NCBI GenBank assembly: GCA_903870545.1
Contig: CAIQDI010000033.1
Coordinates: forward strand, 124,001-188,000
DNA length: 64,000 nucleotides
From: an uncultured Pseudomonadota bacterium
GTDB taxonomy: Bacteria; Pseudomonadota; Gammaproteobacteria; Methylococcales; Methylomonadaceae
Reading direction: 5' to 3'
This document shows, one piece after another, positions 11,095 to 23,364 of this stretch. How positions within the stretch are numbered: the first letter of the stretch is position 1; each line of letters starts with the position of its first letter. Position numbers and translations under genes: made by a program. Below the pieces are notes generated by a model. That model did no database searches. It saw nothing but the letters and a program-made list of their open reading frames with translations, and had not been told where the DNA came from.

Positions 11095-11469
11095 TTAGCT
11101 TTTAGGACGCTTGGTTCCATACTTAGATCGTCCACATTTTCTGTTGCTTACTCCGGAAGCATCTAAACTTCCGCGTACTACATGATACCTTACACCTGGC
11201 AAATCTTTAACACGCCCTCCGCGGATTAAAACAACGGAATGCTCCTGAAGATTATGCCCTTCACCACCTATGTAACTACTTACCTCAGCACCGTTGGTTA
11301 GCCGAACGCGTGCTACTTTTCTGAGAGCAGAGTTAGGCTTCTTAGGTGTTGTTGTATAAACGCGAGTACACACGCCGCGACGCTGTGGGCAAGCCTCTAA
11401 AGCCGGAACGTTACTTTTCTCTATTTTTTTAGCCCTAGGCTTGCGAACCAACTGGTTGATTGTTGCCAT
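11095..11469 (-). CDS. rpsL: 30S ribosomal protein S12
   Basis: 124 residues. S12 monitors codon-anticodon pairing. Lys43 in [11 protein letters not shown] and the [11 protein letters not shown] loop are both the wild-type, streptomycin-sensitive residues. The aspartate of VKDLP is the usual site of beta-methylthiolation by RimO. It is the first gene of the str operon, with a well-formed promoter 113-141 bases upstream, right behind the rpoC stop. Confidence 0.97.
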   Translation of the reverse strand: MATINQLVRKPRAKKIEKSNVPALEACPQRRGVCTRVYTTTPKKPNSALRKVARVRLTNGAEVSSYIGGEGHNLQEHSVVLIRGGRVKDLPGVRYHVVRGSLDASGVSNRKCGRSKYGTKRPKS

Positions 11470-11581
11470 ATTTTTACTCCGAAATGATTCTAACAGTCGA
11501 CCCCATAGCTGAAATCAACCTTAACGGCACTACTTACCCTAGTAGGTATATTTGAAGTGCCATAGTTAACTATAGGTCAAT
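11470..11581 (-). promoter_or_regulatory. rpsL leader region
   Basis: The untranslated stretch between the promoter and rpsL holds an inverted repeat, GGCACT / AGTGCC, separated by about 24 bases, which could fold in the mRNA. A GGAG Shine-Dalgarno precedes the rpsL ATG. No uracil-rich tract follows the stem, so it does not look like a terminator for rpoC. Whether S7 or another ligand binds it cannot be told. Confidence 0.3.
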
Positions 11582-11610
11582 ATAATACTAACTATTTAAT
11601 ACTAGGTCAA
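11582..11610 (-). promoter_or_regulatory. sigma-70-type promoter of the str operon (rpsL-rpsG-fusA-tuf)
   Basis: On the minus strand a TTGACC -35 box (11605-11610) and a TATTAT -10 box (11582-11587) are separated by exactly 17 bases. The -35 box begins three bases past the rpoC stop codon. The octamer TTGACCTA is repeated about 31 bases downstream, which could be a second, weaker start or a regulator site. This would let str genes be transcribed independently of rpoBC. Confidence 0.6.
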
Positions 11611-11612
11611 GT

Positions 11613-14600
11613 TTAAATATTTAAGGCTTGCTTAAGAGCCTCTTCGACATCATCAACATCAATGACTACAGAAGAGTCTTCTCCAACAATTATTACTTCA
11701 GAAAATGCTGAGCGTTGCCGTCTATTTTCATGGTAAGCCAATCCAGTACCTGCAGGAATCAGTCTTCCAACGATAACATTCTCTTTCAAACCTTGTAAAC
11801 TATCACTTAATCCACGAACTGCAGCGTCTGTTAAAACACGAGTAGTTTCTTGGAATGAAGCCGCTGAAATGAAGGATTCTGTCGCTAATGAAGCTTTAGT
11901 TATACCTAGCAAAATTGAATCGTAACTTGCTGGAATTTTCCCTGTAAGTTCGGCACGATCATTTTCCTGGCGCATCGCCGCACGCTCTACCTGCTCACCT
12001 TTTAAAAATGTTGTGTCACCAGATGCAGTTATTTCCACTTTGCGTAACATTTGGCGAATAATTGCTTCAATATGCTTATCGTTAATTTTTACGCCTTGCA
12101 AACGATACACATCTTGGATTTCTTTAACTAAATAATTTGCCAGTTCTTCAACACCGCGTAACCGCAAAATATCATGTGGTGTCAATTCACCTTCGGCAAT
12201 AGTTTCGCCCTTTTCTACCTGTTCCCCCTCAAACACTGTGATATGCCGCCACTTGGGGATTAGTGTCTCAAATTGTTCGCCGCTTACATCCGTAATGGAA
12301 ACGCGCTGCTTGCCTTTAGTTTCCTTACCAAAGGAAATAGTACCAGTTGCTTCAGCTAAAATTGCTGGATCTTTAGTTTTACGCGCTTCAAATAAATCTG
12401 CAACGCGGGGCAAACCACCGGTAATATCACGAGTTTTACTTGATTCTTGTGGAATACGCGCTAAAACGTCACCGATTTTTACTTCACCACCATTTTTTAT
12501 GGTGACAACCGCACCTGCAGATAGAAAGTATTGTGCCGCAATATCTGTTCCTGGTAAATAAATTGTGCCGCCGTTTGCGTCTAATAATTTAACCATTGGA
12601 CGTAATTCTTTACCAGCACTGCCTCGTTGCTTAGGATCAATAACAACCTCTGAACTTAATCCCGTAATTTCGTCCGATTGTTTTAAAACTGTCACCCCTT
12701 CAACGAAATCTTTTAGCTCGATAAATCCATCTACTTCAGTAATAACAGGTCGTGTAAATGGATCCCACGTTACGATGATTTCGCCTGCATCAATATGCTC
12801 GCCCTCTTTTTTAGACAACACCGAACCCGAAGGAATTTTATAACGCTCACGTTCACGATCATATTCATCCATCACAACGACTTCGCCAGACCGTGACACA
12901 GCGACTAAATTTCCTTCGCGATTAACGACACTTTTCAAGTTGTTTAGGCGAACTGTCCCACCCCATTTTACTTCAACTTTACTAATAGCTACATCACGAG
13001 ACGCGGCACCACCAATATGGAACGTTCTCATAGTTAGCTGCGTACCTGGTTCGCCAATGGATTGCGCGGCGATAACGCCGACCGCCTCACCAATATTAAC
13101 TAGGTGTCCACGACCTAAATCACGACCATAACACGCTGCACAAACACCTTGACGACTTTCACAAGTAATAATGGAGCGGACTAAAACATGGTCAATCTTG
13201 TTTAATTCGAGCTTTAAAACCCAATCCTCATCAAGGAATGTTCCACGAGGTGCCACAATATGCTCGCCTGATTTGTCCATAATATCAACGGCAGCAACTC
13301 GTCCAAGTACCCGTTCTGATAATGACTCAACCACGTTGACACCATCAATAATTGGCGTCATTAACAAACCGCTGCTAGTGCCACAATCTTGTGAACTAAT
13401 AATCAAATCTTGTGCAACATCAACCAATCGACGAGTCAAATACCCTGAGTTTGCTGTTTTTAGTGCGGTATCCGCTAGCCCTTTTCGTGCGCCATGCGTT
13501 GAGATGAAGTATTGTAAAACGTCTAAACCTTCACGAAAATTCGCGGTAATCGGTGTTTCAATAATCGAGCCATCCGGTTTCGCCATCAAGCCACGCATAC
13601 CCGCTAATTGCCGAATCTGTGCCGCTGAACCCCGCGCTCCTGATTCTGCCATCATAAAAATAGAATTGAACGATTTTTGTTGTATATCGTCGTCTATAGA
13701 TTCTTTTATTTCAGCTGGCAAAGTACAATTTTGGCGATGAACGGTAATTTTAGTAACACTTTCTTCGTAATCATCGTCTGTTATTTTGCCGGCTAGTCGA
13801 TTGACATCAAGTTCACGAAGCATTTTTTCAGCCCAAGTATTAACAAGACTTCTGGGGCTGAGTTTAACAATATCTGTACCGAGACCTTCCATCATCACTT
13901 TAGCAATTTGATCGTTAGCATGTGACCAAATATCAACAACCTTGTTATATCGTTCGCCATCAGTAACTAAACCAGCAGCATATTGGCTCTGGATTTCATT
14001 TACCTCTGCATTGGAAGCAGCTAAAATATCACTTTTTTTAGCTGGAATCGCCATATCTTCGATACCGAATGAAATACCAGATCTTGTCGCATATTTAAAT
14101 CCTAAATACATCAACTGATCCGCTAAAATAACCGTGTCTTTATTACCCATATAGCGATAACTGTGGTTAATCAAACGCGAGATATTCTTCTTCGTCATAT
14201 CGCAATTGACTAAGTTAAACGGCATTCCTTCAGGAATCATTTCCCAAATCAAGGCACGACCAACTGTCGTTTCAACGCGCTGTGTTGCTGATTTTTCATT
14301 GGTGTCTTCGGTAAGTTTACCGGTAATTCTCAATTGGATTTTAGACTGCAACTCCACCGACTTTTCAAATAAGGCTTTATGTATTTCACCTACGCTAACA
14401 AAAATACTGCCATTACCAACTGCATTCATTTTTTCGCGGCTAATGTAATACAAACCCAAAACCATATCTTGTGAAGGATTGATTACAGGTTCACCGTTCG
14501 CAGGTGACAAAATGTTGTTGGTTGCCATCATTAAAGTTCGAGCTTCTAACTGCGCCTCAATAGACAACGGAACGTGTACTGCCATTTGATCGCCGTCAAA

Positions 14601-15980
14601 ATCTGCGTTAAATGCACTACAAACCAGAGGATGTAATTGAATAGCTTTACCTTCAATTAACGTCGGTTCAAAGGCTTGAATTCCTAAACGATGCAATGTT
14701 GGCGCACGATTAAGTAAAATCGGATGTTCACGAATTACCTCTTCGAGAATATCCCAAACTTCAGGTCCTTCACGCTCAACCATTTTTTTAGCAGCTTTAA
14801 TCGTCGTCGCTAAACCACGAAATTGTAACTTGCTAAAAATGAAAGGTTTAAATAATTCTAATGCCATTTTTTTCGGCAAACCACATTGATGCAAACGTAA
14901 TGAAGGTCCAACAACAATAACCGAACGACCGGAATAATCGACTCGTTTTCCAAGCAAATTCTGACGGAAACGCCCTTGCTTACCTTTAATCATGTCCGCC
15001 AACGATTTTAACGGACGACGGTTTGTCCCCGTAATAGCTCGACCGCGACGACCGTTATCCAACAGCGCATCGACTGATTCTTGTAGCATTCGTTTTTCAT
15101 TACGCACAATAATGTCAGGCGCACTCAAATCTAGCAGCCTATTCAATCGGTTGTTGCGATTGATAACACGACGATATAAGTCATTCAAATCAGAAGTTGC
15201 AAACCGCCCGCCATCAAGTGGTACTAGAGGACGCAACTCGGGTGGTAATACAGGCAAAACTTTCAAAATCATCCACTCAGGACGATTTTTTGAAGCTAAC
15301 AACGCACTCATAACCTTGAGACGTTTGGCGTATTTTTTGATTTTAGTTTCTGAACTGGTTGCGTTTATTTCTTGTTTTAAAATTTCAACTTGTGCTTTTA
15401 AATCAATAGATTTTAGCAACTCGTAAATAGCTTCTGCACCCATTTTAGCAACAAAATCATCACCGTATTTCTCTTGCGCGTCTTGATAATCATCATCACC
15501 CAACAAATCACCTTTAGTCAGAGGCGTGTCACCAGCATCTAAAATAACGAATGATTCAAAATACAACACGCGCTCAATTTCGCGCAAAGTCATATCCAGT
15601 AACAATGCGATACGCGAAGGCAACGATTTTAAAAACCAAATGTGTGCCACGGGACTTGCTAAATCAATGTGTCCCATTCGATCACGGCGTACCTTAGACA
15701 GAGTAACTTCTACACCACATTTTTCACAAATTACGCCGCGATGTTTTAATCGTTTATATTTACCGCACAAACATTCGTAATCACTCACAGGACCAAAAAT
15801 TTTGGCACAAAATAAGCCATCACGCTCTGGTTTAAAAGTACGGTAATTGATGGTTTCAGGTTTTTTTACTTCGCCATACGACCAGGAACGGATTACATCT
15901 GGTGAGGCGAGGCCAATACGAATAGCGTCAAAATCTTCTGCACGATTTTGACGTTTTAAAAAATTCATTAAATCTTTCAA
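11613..15980 (-). CDS. rpoC: DNA-directed RNA polymerase subunit beta'
   Basis: 1455 residues, somewhat longer than the roughly 1400 of enterobacterial RpoC. The N-terminal zinc ribbon [19 protein letters not shown] (near residue 70), the catalytic magnesium loop [12 protein letters not shown] (near residue 458) and the second zinc site built around [19 protein letters not shown] are intact. The bridge helix and trigger loop region ([18 protein letters not shown]) are conserved. It ends in an acidic tail ([15 protein letters not shown]). The gene follows rpoB after a 74-base spacer with a hairpin. Confidence 0.98.
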   Translation of the reverse strand: MKDLMNFLKRQNRAEDFDAIRIGLASPDVIRSWSYGEVKKPETINYRTFKPERDGLFCAKIFGPVSDYECLCGKYKRLKHRGVICEKCGVEVTLSKVRRDRMGHIDLASPVAHIWFLKSLPSRIALLLDMTLREIERVLYFESFVILDAGDTPLTKGDLLGDDDYQDAQEKYGDDFVAKMGAEAIYELLKSIDLKAQVEILKQEINATSSETKIKKYAKRLKVMSALLASKNRPEWMILKVLPVLPPELRPLVPLDGGRFATSDLNDLYRRVINRNNRLNRLLDLSAPDIIVRNEKRMLQESVDALLDNGRRGRAITGTNRRPLKSLADMIKGKQGRFRQNLLGKRVDYSGRSVIVVGPSLRLHQCGLPKKMALELFKPFIFSKLQFRGLATTIKAAKKMVEREGPEVWDILEEVIREHPILLNRAPTLHRLGIQAFEPTLIEGKAIQLHPLVCSAFNADFDGDQMAVHVPLSIEAQLEARTLMMATNNILSPANGEPVINPSQDMVLGLYYISREKMNAVGNGSIFVSVGEIHKALFEKSVELQSKIQLRITGKLTEDTNEKSATQRVETTVGRALIWEMIPEGMPFNLVNCDMTKKNISRLINHSYRYMGNKDTVILADQLMYLGFKYATRSGISFGIEDMAIPAKKSDILAASNAEVNEIQSQYAAGLVTDGERYNKVVDIWSHANDQIAKVMMEGLGTDIVKLSPRSLVNTWAEKMLRELDVNRLAGKITDDDYEESVTKITVHRQNCTLPAEIKESIDDDIQQKSFNSIFMMAESGARGSAAQIRQLAGMRGLMAKPDGSIIETPITANFREGLDVLQYFISTHGARKGLADTALKTANSGYLTRRLVDVAQDLIISSQDCGTSSGLLMTPIIDGVNVVESLSERVLGRVAAVDIMDKSGEHIVAPRGTFLDEDWVLKLELNKIDHVLVRSIITCESRQGVCAACYGRDLGRGHLVNIGEAVGVIAAQSIGEPGTQLTMRTFHIGGAASRDVAISKVEVKWGGTVRLNNLKSVVNREGNLVAVSRSGEVVVMDEYDRERERYKIPSGSVLSKKEGEHIDAGEIIVTWDPFTRPVITEVDGFIELKDFVEGVTVLKQSDEITGLSSEVVIDPKQRGSAGKELRPMVKLLDANGGTIYLPGTDIAAQYFLSAGAVVTIKNGGEVKIGDVLARIPQESSKTRDITGGLPRVADLFEARKTKDPAILAEATGTISFGKETKGKQRVSITDVSGEQFETLIPKWRHITVFEGEQVEKGETIAEGELTPHDILRLRGVEELANYLVKEIQDVYRLQGVKINDKHIEAIIRQMLRKVEITASGDTTFLKGEQVERAAMRQENDRAELTGKIPASYDSILLGITKASLATESFISAASFQETTRVLTDAAVRGLSDSLQGLKENVIVGRLIPAGTGLAYHENRRQRSAFSEVIIVGEDSSVVIDVDDVEEALKQALNI

Positions 15981-16012
15981 GAGCTTGTCCTATTTAAAAT
16001 AAGTTTAAAAGC

Positions 16013-16035
16013 ACAAGGCGCAACCCGCGCCTTGT
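16013..16035 (-). promoter_or_regulatory. rpoB-rpoC intercistronic hairpin
   Basis: A perfect 9-base-pair inverted repeat, ACAAGGCGC / GCGCCTTGT with a five-base loop, fills the 74-base gap between rpoB and rpoC. On the minus strand it is followed by GCTTTTAAAC, too weak a U-tract for an efficient terminator. An RNA processing or stabilising element, or a partial attenuator, is more likely. Confidence 0.45.
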
Positions 16036-16054
16036 TGACTAACTTGTGCCTGGA

Positions 16055-19000
16055 TTATTCTCGCTCTAACTCAATATTGACCGCCAATGAACGAATTTCT
16101 TTAATCAGTACATTGAATGATTCAGGCATTCCCGCTTCCATTTTGTGATCACCATCGACAATATTTTTATACATTCTCGTTCTACCTGTTACGTCATCGG
16201 ATTTAACAGTAAGCATTTCTTGTAACGTATAAGCTGCGCCATAAGCTTGTAACGCCCAAACTTCCATTTCACCAAAACGCTGCCCGCCAAATTGAGCCTT
16301 ACCGCCCAACGGTTGTTGAGTCACTAAACTGTAAGGTCCTGTCGAACGAGCGTGCATTTTGTCGTCAACTAAGTGATTCAATTTAAGCATATACATATAT
16401 CCAACAGTGACTTTACGCTCAAATGGTTCGCCAGTTAAACCGTCGTACAATATAGTTTGACCGTCTTCAGGTAAATCTGCCAAACGAAGCATTGCTCGAA
16501 TATCTTCTTCGTTCGCACCATCAAAAACGGGTGTCGCCATAGGTACGCCAGACACTAGATTCGCTGCCATTTCCAAAATTTCAGCATCGCTAAAAGATTT
16601 CAAATCTTCTTTTCGACCTTCATCTCTGCCATTATAGATTTTATCCAAATACTCTCGAATGGCTTTAACTTTACCTTTTGACTCTTCGTATCTTGCCTCA
16701 AGTATTTTGCCAATCTTAACACCAAGACCTTTCGCTGCCCAACCTAAATGGGTTTCCAGCACCTGCCCGACGTTCATTCGCGAAGGTACACCTAAAGGGT
16801 TAAGAACAATATCGACAGGATTGCCGTCAGCCGTATACGGCATGTCTTCAATAGGGCGAATCATTGAGATAACCCCTTTGTTACCGTGCCGTCCCGCCAT
16901 TTTATCACCAGGTTGAATTCGACGTTTCACGGCCAAATACACCTTGACCATCTTCAATACGCCTGGCGGCAAATCATCACCCATTGTGATTTTACGTTTT
17001 TTTACTTCGAATTTTTCGTCAAAGTCTTTACGCTGCTGCTCGATTTGTTTTTGAGTTGCCTCAATCAAGACATTTAGCTCATCCTCTTTCATTTTGAGTT
17101 TAAACCAATCCGATGGCTTCAAACCATTCAAATATTTTTGCTTGATTTCATCACCTGCTGTCAAATCTTTGCCAACTTGTACAATCTTGCCAACTAATTC
17201 TTTGGCAACTCGTGCAAAAATATCACCTTCCAAGATTTTAATTTGATCATCCAAATCTTTGCGATAGCTTTTAATTTGATCTGCTTCAATATCCAAAGCA
17301 CGCTTATCTTTTTTAACGCCGTCACGGGTAAAAACTTGTACATCAATTACGGTTCCTTCAATGCTGCCTGGAACACGCAATGATGTATCTTTAACATCTG
17401 CCGCTTTTTCGCCAAAAATAGCGCGTAACAATTTTTCTTCGGGGGTAAGTTGTGTTTCACCTTTTGGTGTAACTTTACCTACCAAAATGTCACCGCCTTT
17501 AACTTCTGCGCCAACATAAACTATACCCGATTCGTCCAATTTAGATAACGCCTCTTCACTGACATTTGGAATATCGGCTGTAATTTCTTCAGGACTATGC
17601 TTGGTGTCTCGAGCAACGCATGTTTTTTCTTCAATGTGAATGGTTGTAAAGCGATCCTCTTTGACAACGCGCTCAGAAACTAAAATTGAATCTTCAAAAT
17701 TGTAACCATTCCACGGCATGAATGCCACCAACATATTTTGACCAAGTGCTAGCTCGCCCATATCTGTGGATGGCCCATCTGCCATAATGTCGCCAGACTG
17801 CACAACATCACCGACTTTGACTAACGGTTTTTGATTGATGCACGTATTTTGATTGGATCGGGTGTATTTAATTAAGTTATAAATATCAACGCCCGATGTC
17901 CCATTTTCAGTTTCAGTATCATTGACCCGTACAACAATTCTCGCCGCATCAACGGATTCAATTTTACCACCGCGTGTCGCGACAACGGTCACACCAGAAT
18001 CTTTTGCTACTGTGCGCTCCATGCCAGTACCTACTAATGGTTTTTCAGCGCGTAATGTTGGTACAGCTTGGCGTTGCATGTTCGAACCCATCAACGCACG
18101 GTTCGCGTCATCATGTTCTAAAAATGGAATAATTGAAGCTGCAACCGAAACAATTTGTTTCGACGAAACATCCATATATTGCACAGTATCCGACATTGCC
18201 AACGTAAATTCATCTTTATGGCGACAAGATACCAAACCATCAATCAACTTTCCTTTCTCATCCACAGGCACACTGGCTTGTGCGATAACAAATTCACCCT
18301 CTTCAATTGCAGATAAGTAATCTACTTGATCCGTAACTTTGCCATCTACTACTTTACGATAAGGCGTTTCTAAAAAACCATAATTATTGGTTCGTGCGTA
18401 AACGGATAGTGAGTTAATTAAACCAATATTGGGACCTTCTGGTGTTTCAATTGGACATACTCGACCATAATGCGTGGCGTGTACGTCACGAACTTCAAAG
18501 CCCGCACGTTCACGAGCTAAACCACCTGGTCCAAGTGCAGAAACACGGCGTTTATGTGTGATTTGCGACAACGGATTATTTTGATCCATGAATTGCGATA
18601 ATTGGCTCGAACCAAAAAATTCTTTGATTGCCGCTGAAACGGGTTTAGCGTTCACAATTTCCTGCGGCATTAAACCTTCTGAATCCGCTAACGTTAACCG
18701 CTCTTTAACAGTACGCTCAACACGAACTAAACCGACACGAAATTGGTTTTCAACCATTTCACCTACAGAGCGCACCCGACGATTTCCAAGATGATCGATG
18801 TCATCAACAACACCATTACCGTTGCGAATAGCGATTAACTCTTTTAAAACATCAATAATGTCGTCTTTAGTTAATGTTCCAGATCCTACGATTTCTCCAC
18901 GTCCTAAACGTCTATTAAATTTCATGCGACCTACGGTCGACAAATCATAACGATCGTCAGTAAAAAATAAATTTTGAAATAAATTTTCTGCTGATTCACG

Positions 19001-20155
19001 TGTCGGCGGCTCACCAGGACGCATCATGCGATAAATTTCAACAAGTGCCTCTAAATTATTAGTTGTCGTATCTGCACGCATCGCGTTAGAAATATATGCA
19101 CCACAATCTAAATCATTGACATATAAAGTATTTATCTCACTCACGCCGCATTCAATACAACGTTCAATGACAGATCCGGTCAATTCATCGTTGACTGAGG
19201 CGATTAGCTCCCCTGTTTTTCTGTCAACTAAATTGTGACCCAAAATTTTGCCAACTAAATAATCTCTTGGTACTTCAAATGAGGTCAGCCCTGCTTTGTT
19301 AATATCGCGAATATGCTTCGCTGTTATGCGTCGTCCCTCTTCAACTAAAACTTGGCTACCATTCTTAATATCAAAAGCAGCAATTTCACCACGTAGCCGT
19401 TCAGGCACGATGTAAAAAATACAAATATCTTGATTTATAACAAATTTATTAGTTTCAAAAAATATGCTGATTATTTTTTCGTTATCGTATTCTTTATCTA
19501 ATGCACGCAGCAGGATAGTTGCTGGAATTTTTCTACGACGGTCTATACGTACATAAACACAATCTTTATGATCAAATTCGAAATCTAGCCATGAACCACG
19601 ATAAGGGATTACACGAGCATTAAATAACAATTTACCAGACGAATGTGTTTTGCCCTTGTCGTGATCAAAAAATACGCCAGGAGAGCGATGTAGTTGCGAA
19701 ACAATGACACGCTCAGTGCCGTTAATGACAAAAGTTCCATTTTCGGTCATTAAAGGTAATTCGCCCATATAAACTTCTTGTTCGCGAATATCTTTTACAA
19801 CTTTTGCTGTTGCTTGTGCATCTTTATCATAAATAACTAAGCGGACTAGAACACGCAATGATACTGCATAGGTTGCACCACGCTGTTGGCATTCTCGAAC
19901 ATCAAAAATAGGGTCACCTAGGCGATAACGCACATATTCCAACACTGCGTACCCGTTATGACTTTCGATGGGAAAAACACTTGAAAAAGCCGCGTGTAAA
20001 CCAACCGTTTCGCGTTTAGCTACGTTTACACCTGTCTGTAAAAAATGAGCGTAAGAGTCAATTTGCGTAGCAAGAAGATAGGGAACATCAAGCACTTCAG
20101 TGCTTTTCCCAAAGTTATTTCGAATACGCTTTTTTTCGGTAAAAGAGTAAGTCAT
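16055..20155 (-). CDS. rpoB: DNA-directed RNA polymerase subunit beta
   Basis: 1366 residues. The rifampicin pocket reads [21 protein letters not shown] followed by [11 protein letters not shown], the sensitive wild type. The start [18 protein letters not shown] and the C-terminal [20 protein letters not shown] and [17 protein letters not shown] blocks are typical of gammaproteobacteria. The large NADFDGD partner loop is supplied by rpoC next door. The rplL-rpoB gap carries an attenuator-like hairpin, as known from E. coli. Confidence 0.98.
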   Translation of the reverse strand: MTYSFTEKKRIRNNFGKSTEVLDVPYLLATQIDSYAHFLQTGVNVAKRETVGLHAAFSSVFPIESHNGYAVLEYVRYRLGDPIFDVRECQQRGATYAVSLRVLVRLVIYDKDAQATAKVVKDIREQEVYMGELPLMTENGTFVINGTERVIVSQLHRSPGVFFDHDKGKTHSSGKLLFNARVIPYRGSWLDFEFDHKDCVYVRIDRRRKIPATILLRALDKEYDNEKIISIFFETNKFVINQDICIFYIVPERLRGEIAAFDIKNGSQVLVEEGRRITAKHIRDINKAGLTSFEVPRDYLVGKILGHNLVDRKTGELIASVNDELTGSVIERCIECGVSEINTLYVNDLDCGAYISNAMRADTTTNNLEALVEIYRMMRPGEPPTRESAENLFQNLFFTDDRYDLSTVGRMKFNRRLGRGEIVGSGTLTKDDIIDVLKELIAIRNGNGVVDDIDHLGNRRVRSVGEMVENQFRVGLVRVERTVKERLTLADSEGLMPQEIVNAKPVSAAIKEFFGSSQLSQFMDQNNPLSQITHKRRVSALGPGGLARERAGFEVRDVHATHYGRVCPIETPEGPNIGLINSLSVYARTNNYGFLETPYRKVVDGKVTDQVDYLSAIEEGEFVIAQASVPVDEKGKLIDGLVSCRHKDEFTLAMSDTVQYMDVSSKQIVSVAASIIPFLEHDDANRALMGSNMQRQAVPTLRAEKPLVGTGMERTVAKDSGVTVVATRGGKIESVDAARIVVRVNDTETENGTSGVDIYNLIKYTRSNQNTCINQKPLVKVGDVVQSGDIMADGPSTDMGELALGQNMLVAFMPWNGYNFEDSILVSERVVKEDRFTTIHIEEKTCVARDTKHSPEEITADIPNVSEEALSKLDESGIVYVGAEVKGGDILVGKVTPKGETQLTPEEKLLRAIFGEKAADVKDTSLRVPGSIEGTVIDVQVFTRDGVKKDKRALDIEADQIKSYRKDLDDQIKILEGDIFARVAKELVGKIVQVGKDLTAGDEIKQKYLNGLKPSDWFKLKMKEDELNVLIEATQKQIEQQRKDFDEKFEVKKRKITMGDDLPPGVLKMVKVYLAVKRRIQPGDKMAGRHGNKGVISMIRPIEDMPYTADGNPVDIVLNPLGVPSRMNVGQVLETHLGWAAKGLGVKIGKILEARYEESKGKVKAIREYLDKIYNGRDEGRKEDLKSFSDAEILEMAANLVSGVPMATPVFDGANEEDIRAMLRLADLPEDGQTILYDGLTGEPFERKVTVGYMYMLKLNHLVDDKMHARSTGPYSLVTQQPLGGKAQFGGQRFGEMEVWALQAYGAAYTLQEMLTVKSDDVTGRTRMYKNIVDGDHKMEAGMPESFNVLIKEIRSLAVNIELERE

Positions 20156-20211
20156 ATCGCTTTAAAACCTTTTATGTCGTAGAACGCTTTACTGTGCAAT
20201 CATTGCAAGCA

Positions 20212-20242
20212 ACAAAAGGCCGGTGACAAATTGCCACCAGCC
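20212..20242 (-). terminator. attenuator-like hairpin between rplL and rpoB
   Basis: On the minus strand GGCTGGTG pairs with CACCGGCC (one G-U pair) across a nine-base loop and is followed by TTTTG. The gap between rplL and rpoB is the place where E. coli has a partial terminator that sets the ratio of ribosomal protein to polymerase transcripts. The U-tract is short, fitting partial rather than full termination. Confidence 0.55.
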
Positions 20243-20284
20243 GTTCATAAATCGGGTGAAAAACCTGTGCAGCTTAATTAAAAT

Positions 20285-20650
20285 TTATTTAATTTCAACT
20301 GTTGCACCAGCTTCTGATAATTCTTTTTTGAAGTTTTCTGCATCGGCTTTAGAAACAGCCTCTTTCAAAACTGTCGGCACGCCTTCAACTGCGTCTTTTG
20401 CTTCTTTTAAGCCTAAGCCAGTCATGCTGCGTACAACTTTAATTACAGCGACTTTGTTTTCACCAAAGCCAGTTAAAATCACATCAAATTCTGTTTGCTC
20501 TTCAACGGCTGCTGCCGCTACAGGTGCTGCAGCAACTGCGACCGCAGCGGAAACACCAAATTTCTCTTCCATCGCTGAAATTAAATCAACGATTTCCATG
20601 ACAGTCATGTTTGCAACTGCGTCTAAAATATCCGCTTGTGAAATTGCCAT
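20285..20650 (-). CDS. rplL: 50S ribosomal protein L7/L12
   Basis: 121 residues. The N-terminal dimerisation helices (residues 1-33), an alanine-rich hinge ([18 protein letters not shown]) and the C-terminal factor-binding domain with [20 protein letters not shown] are all present. L7/L12 forms the mobile stalk that recruits translation factors. It follows rplJ, and the pair is expected to be made in excess over rpoB because of the downstream hairpin. Confidence 0.97.
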   Translation of the reverse strand: MAISQADILDAVANMTVMEIVDLISAMEEKFGVSAAVAVAAAPVAAAAVEEQTEFDVILTGFGENKVAVIKVVRSMTGLGLKEAKDAVEGVPTVLKEAVSKADAENFKKELSEAGATVEIK

Positions 20651-20701
20651 TGTATGTTCCTTTTATATAAAGTAATTAGGTGTTAAACGAGTTAATAAAA
20701 A

Positions 20702-21199
20702 TTAGGCAGCTTCTTGCTTTTGATCTCTGAGTGCAGCCAATGTACGAACAAATTTTTCGGTTGGTGCTTTCATTACAGACATCAGCATAGCAATCCCTTG
20801 GTTGCGAGTTGGTAAATTTGCCAAGCGTGGCAACTCTGAACCGCCATAAGACTGACCACCAATAGCAACGATTTTAGTAATAAGTTTATCGTGTTTTTTT
20901 GCAAAATCACTAATCAGACGACCTGCAGATCCGGGATCATCCATTGAAAAAGCAATTAATAACGGTCCTACTAGACCACCCTGCATACATTCAAATTCAG
21001 TTCCTGCCACTGCGCGTTTTGCTAACGTGTTTTTAACAACTCGCAGGTAAACACCGGTTTCCCTAGCAGTTTTACGCAACTCAGTTAATTCGGTAACGGT
21101 CAATCCACGATACTCTGCGGCAACTGCAGAATGCGCTTTCGCGGCAAATGCAGCCACTTCTTCTACGACAACTTTTTTGCTGTCTAAATTTAGAGCCAT
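20702..21199 (-). CDS. rplJ: 50S ribosomal protein L10
   Basis: 165 residues from the ATG at 21199. L10 is the base of the L7/L12 stalk. The start MALNLDSKKVVVEEVAAFAAKAHS matches the family; an in-frame start 12 codons further up would add a non-homologous leader peptide and has no ribosome site, whereas GGAG sits seven bases before 21199. The C-terminal helix that binds L12 dimers (MSVMKAPTEKFVRTLAALRDQ) is intact. Confidence 0.95.
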   Translation of the reverse strand: MALNLDSKKVVVEEVAAFAAKAHSAVAAEYRGLTVTELTELRKTARETGVYLRVVKNTLAKRAVAGTEFECMQGGLVGPLLIAFSMDDPGSAGRLISDFAKKHDKLITKIVAIGGQSYGGSELPRLANLPTRNQGIAMLMSVMKAPTEKFVRTLAALRDQKQEAA

Positions 21200-21372
21200 A
21201 ACCTTACTCCGATATTTTTCAATTTGAAAATTCACACTATTTGTGTGTTTAAACTTACGGTACGCAACCTATATCTGGTTACGTTACGCCTACGCAGGAT
21301 TATTAAATGTTACCATCCCTGCGGTCTTTGACGGTTACAGGTGTTTTACACCGTAACTCAAAGTTTGTTTGA
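21200..21372 (-). ncRNA. rplJ (L10) mRNA leader
   Basis: The 173 bases between rplA and rplJ hold no open frame and lie where the L10 leader of gammaproteobacteria lies. In that leader the L10-L12 complex binds a kink-turn hairpin and blocks rplJL translation. Several short inverted repeats are visible (GTTACGTTACG region and GGTTACAGGTGTTTTACACC). The fold has not been computed, so this rests mainly on position. Confidence 0.5.
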
Positions 21373-22062
21373 TTACAAACCACTCATATCTAACCACAGA
21401 CCTGGGCCCATAGTTGAAGACAGTGTTACTTTTTTAACGTAAACACCTTTTGAAGTTGTTGGTTTTAATCGTTTTAAATCTGTTATTAAAGCTTCTAAAT
21501 TACCTTGAATCGCTACAGCATCGAATGCTACTTTGCCCAGCGTACAGTGGATAATGCCTGACTTATCTGTTCTATATCTAACTTGCCCTGATTTTGCATT
21601 TTTAACAGCAGTAGCTACATCTGTAGTTACGGTACCGACTTTAGGGTTTGGCATCAGACCACGAGGACCTAAAATCTGTCCTAGCTGACCGACTACTCTC
21701 ATTGCATCGGGCGATGCAATGACAACGTCGAAATTCATTTCGCCCTTTTTAACTAAATCGCCTAAGTCATCCATACCTACAATGTCTGCACCTGCTTCTC
21801 TAGCAGCATCAGCATTTGCGCCTTGTGTAAATACTGCTACACGAACTGTTTTACCGGTTCCATTCGGTAACACAGTTGCACCTCGAACATTTTGATCAGA
21901 CTTTCGTGGATCAACACCTAAATTCACACTAACATCAATGGCTTCACTGAATTTTGTCGTGGTGAGTTCCTTCAATAAAGCCACTGCCTCCGCTACAGAG
22001 TATTGCTTAGTCGTATCAACTTTTGCTTTAATTAGCTTTGCTTTTTTTGTTAACTTAGCCAT
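21373..22062 (-). CDS. rplA: 50S ribosomal protein L1
   Basis: 229 residues. L1 forms the mobile stalk at the E site and in E. coli represses its own operon. The signature [20 protein letters not shown] followed by [13 protein letters not shown] is present. The start codon overlaps the last base of the rplK stop region, indicating coupling. The C-terminal [20 protein letters not shown] is typical. Confidence 0.97.
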   Translation of the reverse strand: MAKLTKKAKLIKAKVDTTKQYSVAEAVALLKELTTTKFSEAIDVSVNLGVDPRKSDQNVRGATVLPNGTGKTVRVAVFTQGANADAAREAGADIVGMDDLGDLVKKGEMNFDVVIASPDAMRVVGQLGQILGPRGLMPNPKVGTVTTDVATAVKNAKSGQVRYRTDKSGIIHCTLGKVAFDAVAIQGNLEALITDLKRLKPTTSKGVYVKKVTLSSTMGPGLWLDMSGL

Positions 22063-22493
22063 TACAAACCCTCTACGGTCAGACCCATGCTTTTCGCACT
22101 GCCTACTATTGTTCTTACTGCAGCCTCTAATGTTGCTGCATTCAAGTCTTCCATTTTAGCTCTTGCTATATCTTCTAGCTGTTGGTGAGTAACGACACCA
22201 ATTTTTTTAGTATTGGGATTACTACTGCCACTTTTTAAGCCTAGAGCTTTTTTTAGTAAAATGGACGCTGGTGGTGTTTTTGTAATAAATGTAAAGCTTC
22301 GATCACTATAAACAGTTATAACAACTGGCAGGGGCAATCCTTTTTCCACATCTTGGGTTTTTGCATTGAATGCTTTGCAAAACTCCATTATATTAACGCC
22401 ACGCTGCCCCAGTGCTGGACCAACTGGTGGACTTGGATTTGCTTCACCCGCTTTGACCTGCAGTTTGATATATGCAGTTATTTTTTTAGCCAT
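22062..22493 (-). CDS. rplK: 50S ribosomal protein L11
   Basis: 143 residues. L11 binds the GTPase-associated centre of 23S rRNA and is needed for RelA activation. [19 protein letters not shown] (thiostrepton-binding N domain) and [20 protein letters not shown] (rRNA-binding C domain region) are conserved. It is preceded by a 333-base untranslated interval after nusG that should contain its own promoter and the L1 target. Confidence 0.97.
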   Translation of the reverse strand: MAKKITAYIKLQVKAGEANPSPPVGPALGQRGVNIMEFCKAFNAKTQDVEKGLPLPVVITVYSDRSFTFITKTPPASILLKKALGLKSGSSNPNTKKIGVVTHQQLEDIARAKMEDLNAATLEAAVRTIVGSAKSMGLTVEGL

Positions 22494-22826
22494 GATTTAC
22501 TCCTGGTGCATGGGTTAAACGCTTTTTAGCTACCCTTAAAACGAAAATTCCTAACCGTAAAAATTAGGAAAAAACTAAAAACACAATACTGCTCTGTGGT
22601 ACTACTGATATTGAGCAGAGTCTACTTTCTTTAAAATTACTACAAAGAACTCAATTTTTCGTTAAAATAAATCCATTTTTAGCGAAATATCGCTGTGTTG
22701 TAAAATCCGCTAATTGTTGCGAAAAATTATTAAAAGATGCGACGTTTCATTTTTATACCCGCTGCTCAATGTGTCGGGTATTAAACTTTCTTTTTGAGTT
22801 TTTATTTAGAGCATAATTCAGTGCCA
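22494..22826 (-). promoter_or_regulatory. nusG-rplK intergenic region with candidate rplK promoter and leader
   Basis: This 333-base AT-rich gap has no gene. A plausible minus-strand promoter is TTTACA (22699-22704), 17 bases, TAAAAA (22676-22681). Downstream in the transcript are a CTGCTC/GAGCAG stem (arms near 22592-22597 and 22614-22619) and a second short stem TCCTAA/TTAGGA (22548-22570 area), candidates for the L1-responsive leader. Upstream of the promoter is an imperfect ATACCCG/CGGGTAT stem without a U-tract. All of this is read by eye. Confidence 0.4.
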
Positions 22827-23360
22827 TTAAGTTTTTTCAACCTGATCGAAATTTAATTCAACAGAAGTTGATCTTCCAAAAATAAGCACTGCTACTCTCA
22901 ACTTACTTTTTTCGTAAATAACTTCTTCAACTTCGCCATTAAAATCTTTAAACGGGCCATCTACGATTCTGATAATTTGACCTGCTTCGAATAACACTTT
23001 AGGTCGGGGTTTATTTATTGCAGCTTCAATGCGTTGCAAAATTACCGCTGCTTCTTTGTTAGAAATTGGTGCTGGGCGATCAGGAACGCCTCCTATGAAG
23101 CCTAGAACTTTAGGAGTATTTTTGACTAGGTGCCATGTTTCATTGGTTAACTGCATTTGCACTAGAACATACCCTGGAAAAAACTTCCTCTCACTTTTCC
23201 TTTGCTGTCCCATTTTCATTTCTACAACTTCTTCGGTCGGAATTAGTATCTCACCGAAAAAATTTTCTAAATTTTCGCGTGCTACACGCTCGAGAAGCGA
23301 AGCCTTAACTTTATTTTCAAAGTTAGATTGCGCCTGAATAACATACCATAGGTGTGACAT
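22827..23360 (-). CDS. nusG: Transcription termination/antitermination factor NusG
   Basis: 177 residues, with the NGN domain ([21 protein letters not shown] at the N terminus, FPGYVLVQM in the middle) and the C-terminal KOW domain ([18 protein letters not shown]). NusG binds the polymerase clamp and links it to Rho and S10. It follows secE by four bases, the near-universal secE-nusG pair. Confidence 0.97.
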   Translation of the reverse strand: MSHLWYVIQAQSNFENKVKASLLERVARENLENFFGEILIPTEEVVEMKMGQQRKSERKFFPGYVLVQMQLTNETWHLVKNTPKVLGFIGGVPDRPAPISNKEAAVILQRIEAAINKPRPKVLFEAGQIIRIVDGPFKDFNGEVEEVIYEKSKLRVAVLIFGRSTSVELNFDQVEKT

Positions 23361-23364
23361 AGTA

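Noticed and set aside
13171-13740. Long plus-strand frame (189 codons) inside rpoC
   Set aside because: Antisense to highly conserved RpoC sequence; its openness follows from rpoC codon use.
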